Assembly: GCA_018388625.1 (NCBI GenBank)
Contig: CP074402.1
Location: 1,798,001-1,862,000, forward strand
Direction: 5' to 3'
Length of the DNA stretch: 64,000 bases
DNA from: Nocardiopsis eucommiae
GTDB taxonomy: Bacteria > Actinomycetota > Actinomycetes > Streptosporangiales > Streptosporangiaceae
The notes below the pieces were generated by a model. It was not told the DNA's origin. It saw nothing but the letters and a program-made list of their open reading frames with translations, and ran no database searches. Position numbers and translations under genes: made by a program. Positions 62,596 to 64,000 of the stretch are shown here, one piece after another. Positions within the stretch are counted from its first letter, which is position 1. Every line of letters begins with the position of its first letter.

Positions 62596-64000
62596 GTGAT
62601 CTTCGAGTACGCGCCCGCACCGGAGTCCCGCTCCGTCGTCAGCCTGCGCGAGACCTACGACCTGTTCGTCGACGGCGAGTTCACCCCGGCCCAGAGCGGT
62701 GAGTACCTCACCACGCTCAACCCGGCCGACGAGGAGGAGCTCGCCCGGGTGGCCGTGGCAGGGGAGGCCGACGTCGACCGCGCCGTCGCCGCCGCCCGCC
62801 GCGCCCACGACACCGTGTGGGGCCGCATGAGCGGCGCCGAGCGCGGCAAGTACCTGTTCCGCATCGCCCGGATCATCCAGGAGCGCTCGCGCGAACTGGC
62901 CGTCCTGGAGACGATGGACAACGGCAAGCCCATCAAGGAGACCCGCGACGTCGACCTCCCGCTGGTCGCCGCGCACTTCTTCTACTACGCGGGCTGGGCC
63001 GACAAGCTCGCCCACGCCGGTCTGGGCCCCGACCCCCGTCCCCTCGGCGTGGCCGCCCAGGTCATCCCGTGGAACTTCCCGCTGCTCATGCTGGCGTGGA
63101 AGGTCGCCCCGGCCCTGGCCACCGGCAACACCGTGGTGCTCAAACCCGCCGAGACCACCCCGCTCAGCGCGCTGGTCTTCGCGGAGATCTGCCAGGAGGC
63201 CGACCTTCCCCCGGTGTCGTCAACATCCTGACCGGCGCCGGTGACACCGGCCGGGCCCTGGTCGAGCACCCGGGCACCGACAAGGTCGCCTTCACCGGCT
63301 CCACCGAGGTCGGTCGCCAGATCGCCCGCGCCGTGGCCGGGACCAACAAGCGCGTCACCCTGGAGCTGGGCGGCAAGGGCGCCAACATCGTCTACGACGA
63401 CGCCGCCGTCGACCAGGCCGTGGAGGGCGTGGTCACCGGCATCTTCTTCAACCAGGGCCACGTGTGCTGCGCGGGTTCGCGCCTCCTCCTCCAGGAGTCC
63501 GTCGCCGAGGAGTTCCTGCCCCGGCTCAGGGAACGGATCGCCAAGCTGCGGCTGGGCGATCCGCTGGACAAGAACACCGACATCGGGGCCATCAACTCCG
63601 CCGCCCAGCTGGACCGGGTCCGTGAGCTCACCGCCACCGCCGACGAGGAGAACGTCGAGCGCTGGTCCCCCGCCTGCGACCTGCCCGAGCGCGGCTACTG
63701 GTTCGCGCCCACCGTGCTCACCGGGGTCACCCAGGCGCACCGGGTGGCCCGCGAGGAGATCTTCGGCCCGGTGCTGTCGGTCCTGACCTTCCGCACCCCG
63801 GAGGAGGCCGTGGCCAAGGCCAACAACACCCCCTACGGGCTGTCCGCCGGAGTGTGGACCGAGAAGGGCTCACGCATGCTCTGGACCGCCGAGCGCCTGC
63901 GCGCCGGCGTGATCTGGTCCAACACGTTCAACAAGTTCGACCCGACCAGCCCCTTCGGCGGCTACAAGGAGTCGGGATACGGCCGCGAGGGCGGCCGCCA
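62596..64000 (+). CDS. Aldehyde dehydrogenase (partial, runs off the end)
   Basis: NAD-dependent aldehyde dehydrogenase, about 468 residues before the edge. Signatures: the cofactor region VIPWNFPLLMLAWK, VLKPAETTPLSALV, the catalytic Glu in TLELGGKGANIV, the catalytic Cys in NQGHVCCAGSRLL and EEIFGPVLSVLTF. Three bases after deoC, it probably oxidises the acetaldehyde that DeoC releases. Start GTG 62596. A break near 63213 (DLPPGVVNILTG) is one missing C. The end is missing. Confidence 0.92.

Noticed and set aside
1-64000. CRISPR array, rRNA genes, insertion sequence or prophage
   Set aside because: No regularly spaced direct repeats, rRNA signatures, transposase, integrase or phage structural genes were seen; the excisionase-like gene alone does not make an element.

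Overview
This window is very GC-rich, densely coded DNA from a filamentous, sporulating actinobacterium. An SsgB-like sporulation protein, an XRE/DUF397 pair, MmyB-type, SACE_7040-type and IclR regulators, frequent GTG/TTG starts and ATGA gene overlaps all fit Nocardiopsis or a close relative. That placement is inference; there is no rRNA in the window.

Layout. 1-6.8 kb: nitrate and nitrite assimilation (nitrate reductase tail, flavoprotein electron-transfer subunit, nirB, nirD, a HemD-winged-helix fusion and a sirohydrochlorin chelatase that serve siroheme supply), ending at a strong hairpin, with an 11-bp-phased GlnR-like array before nirB. 7.5-18.1 kb: an uncharacterised catabolic operon (DUF6282 hydrolase, cupin, HpcH aldolase, ABC importer, flavin reductase) with IclR and LysR regulators, then pcaF-pcaI-pcaJ, the last steps of the beta-ketoadipate pathway. 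18.2-20.3 kb: MmyB-type regulator divergent from an SDR. 20.4-24.5 kb: DctM-type permease, a dehydrogenase-RraA fusion and a divergent IclR regulator. 24.7-26.4 kb: small accessory patch (excisionase-like protein, XRE/DUF397). 26.5-33.2 kb: ABC importer with a lipoprotein receptor, two paralogous receptor-like proteins without signal peptides, an MFS carrier and an IclR regulator. 33.4-37.6 kb: gene debris, five tRNAs, a roadblock protein, an aminodeoxychorismate lyase-like enzyme, an SsgB-like protein and a PGPGW membrane protein. 38-43 kb: thrS, small unknowns and a receptor Ser/Thr kinase. 43.2-48.9 kb: leucine/isovalerate catabolism (acyl-CoA dehydrogenase, methylcrotonyl-CoA carboxylase alpha and beta) with a divergent TetR regulator and twin operators. 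49-64 kb: catalase, secreted protein, type II NADH dehydrogenase, CsoR, an LPXTG surface protein, DUF2630, DUF4126, HAD phosphatase, acetoacetyl-CoA synthetase, membrane acyltransferase, deoC and an aldehyde dehydrogenase that runs off the end.

A dominant property of the record is about 40 reading-frame breaks. Where I resolved them, nearly all are single missing bases in runs of G or C, and they hit essential genes such as thrS. I treat them as sequence errors, so gene coordinates span the breaks and each break is noted. The most interesting candidate systems are the pair of signal-less receptor-fold proteins around the 28-32 kb importer, the DUF6282/cupin/aldolase operon and the dehydrogenase-RraA fusion. 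Several regulators sit beside well-formed dyads that are good operator candidates.
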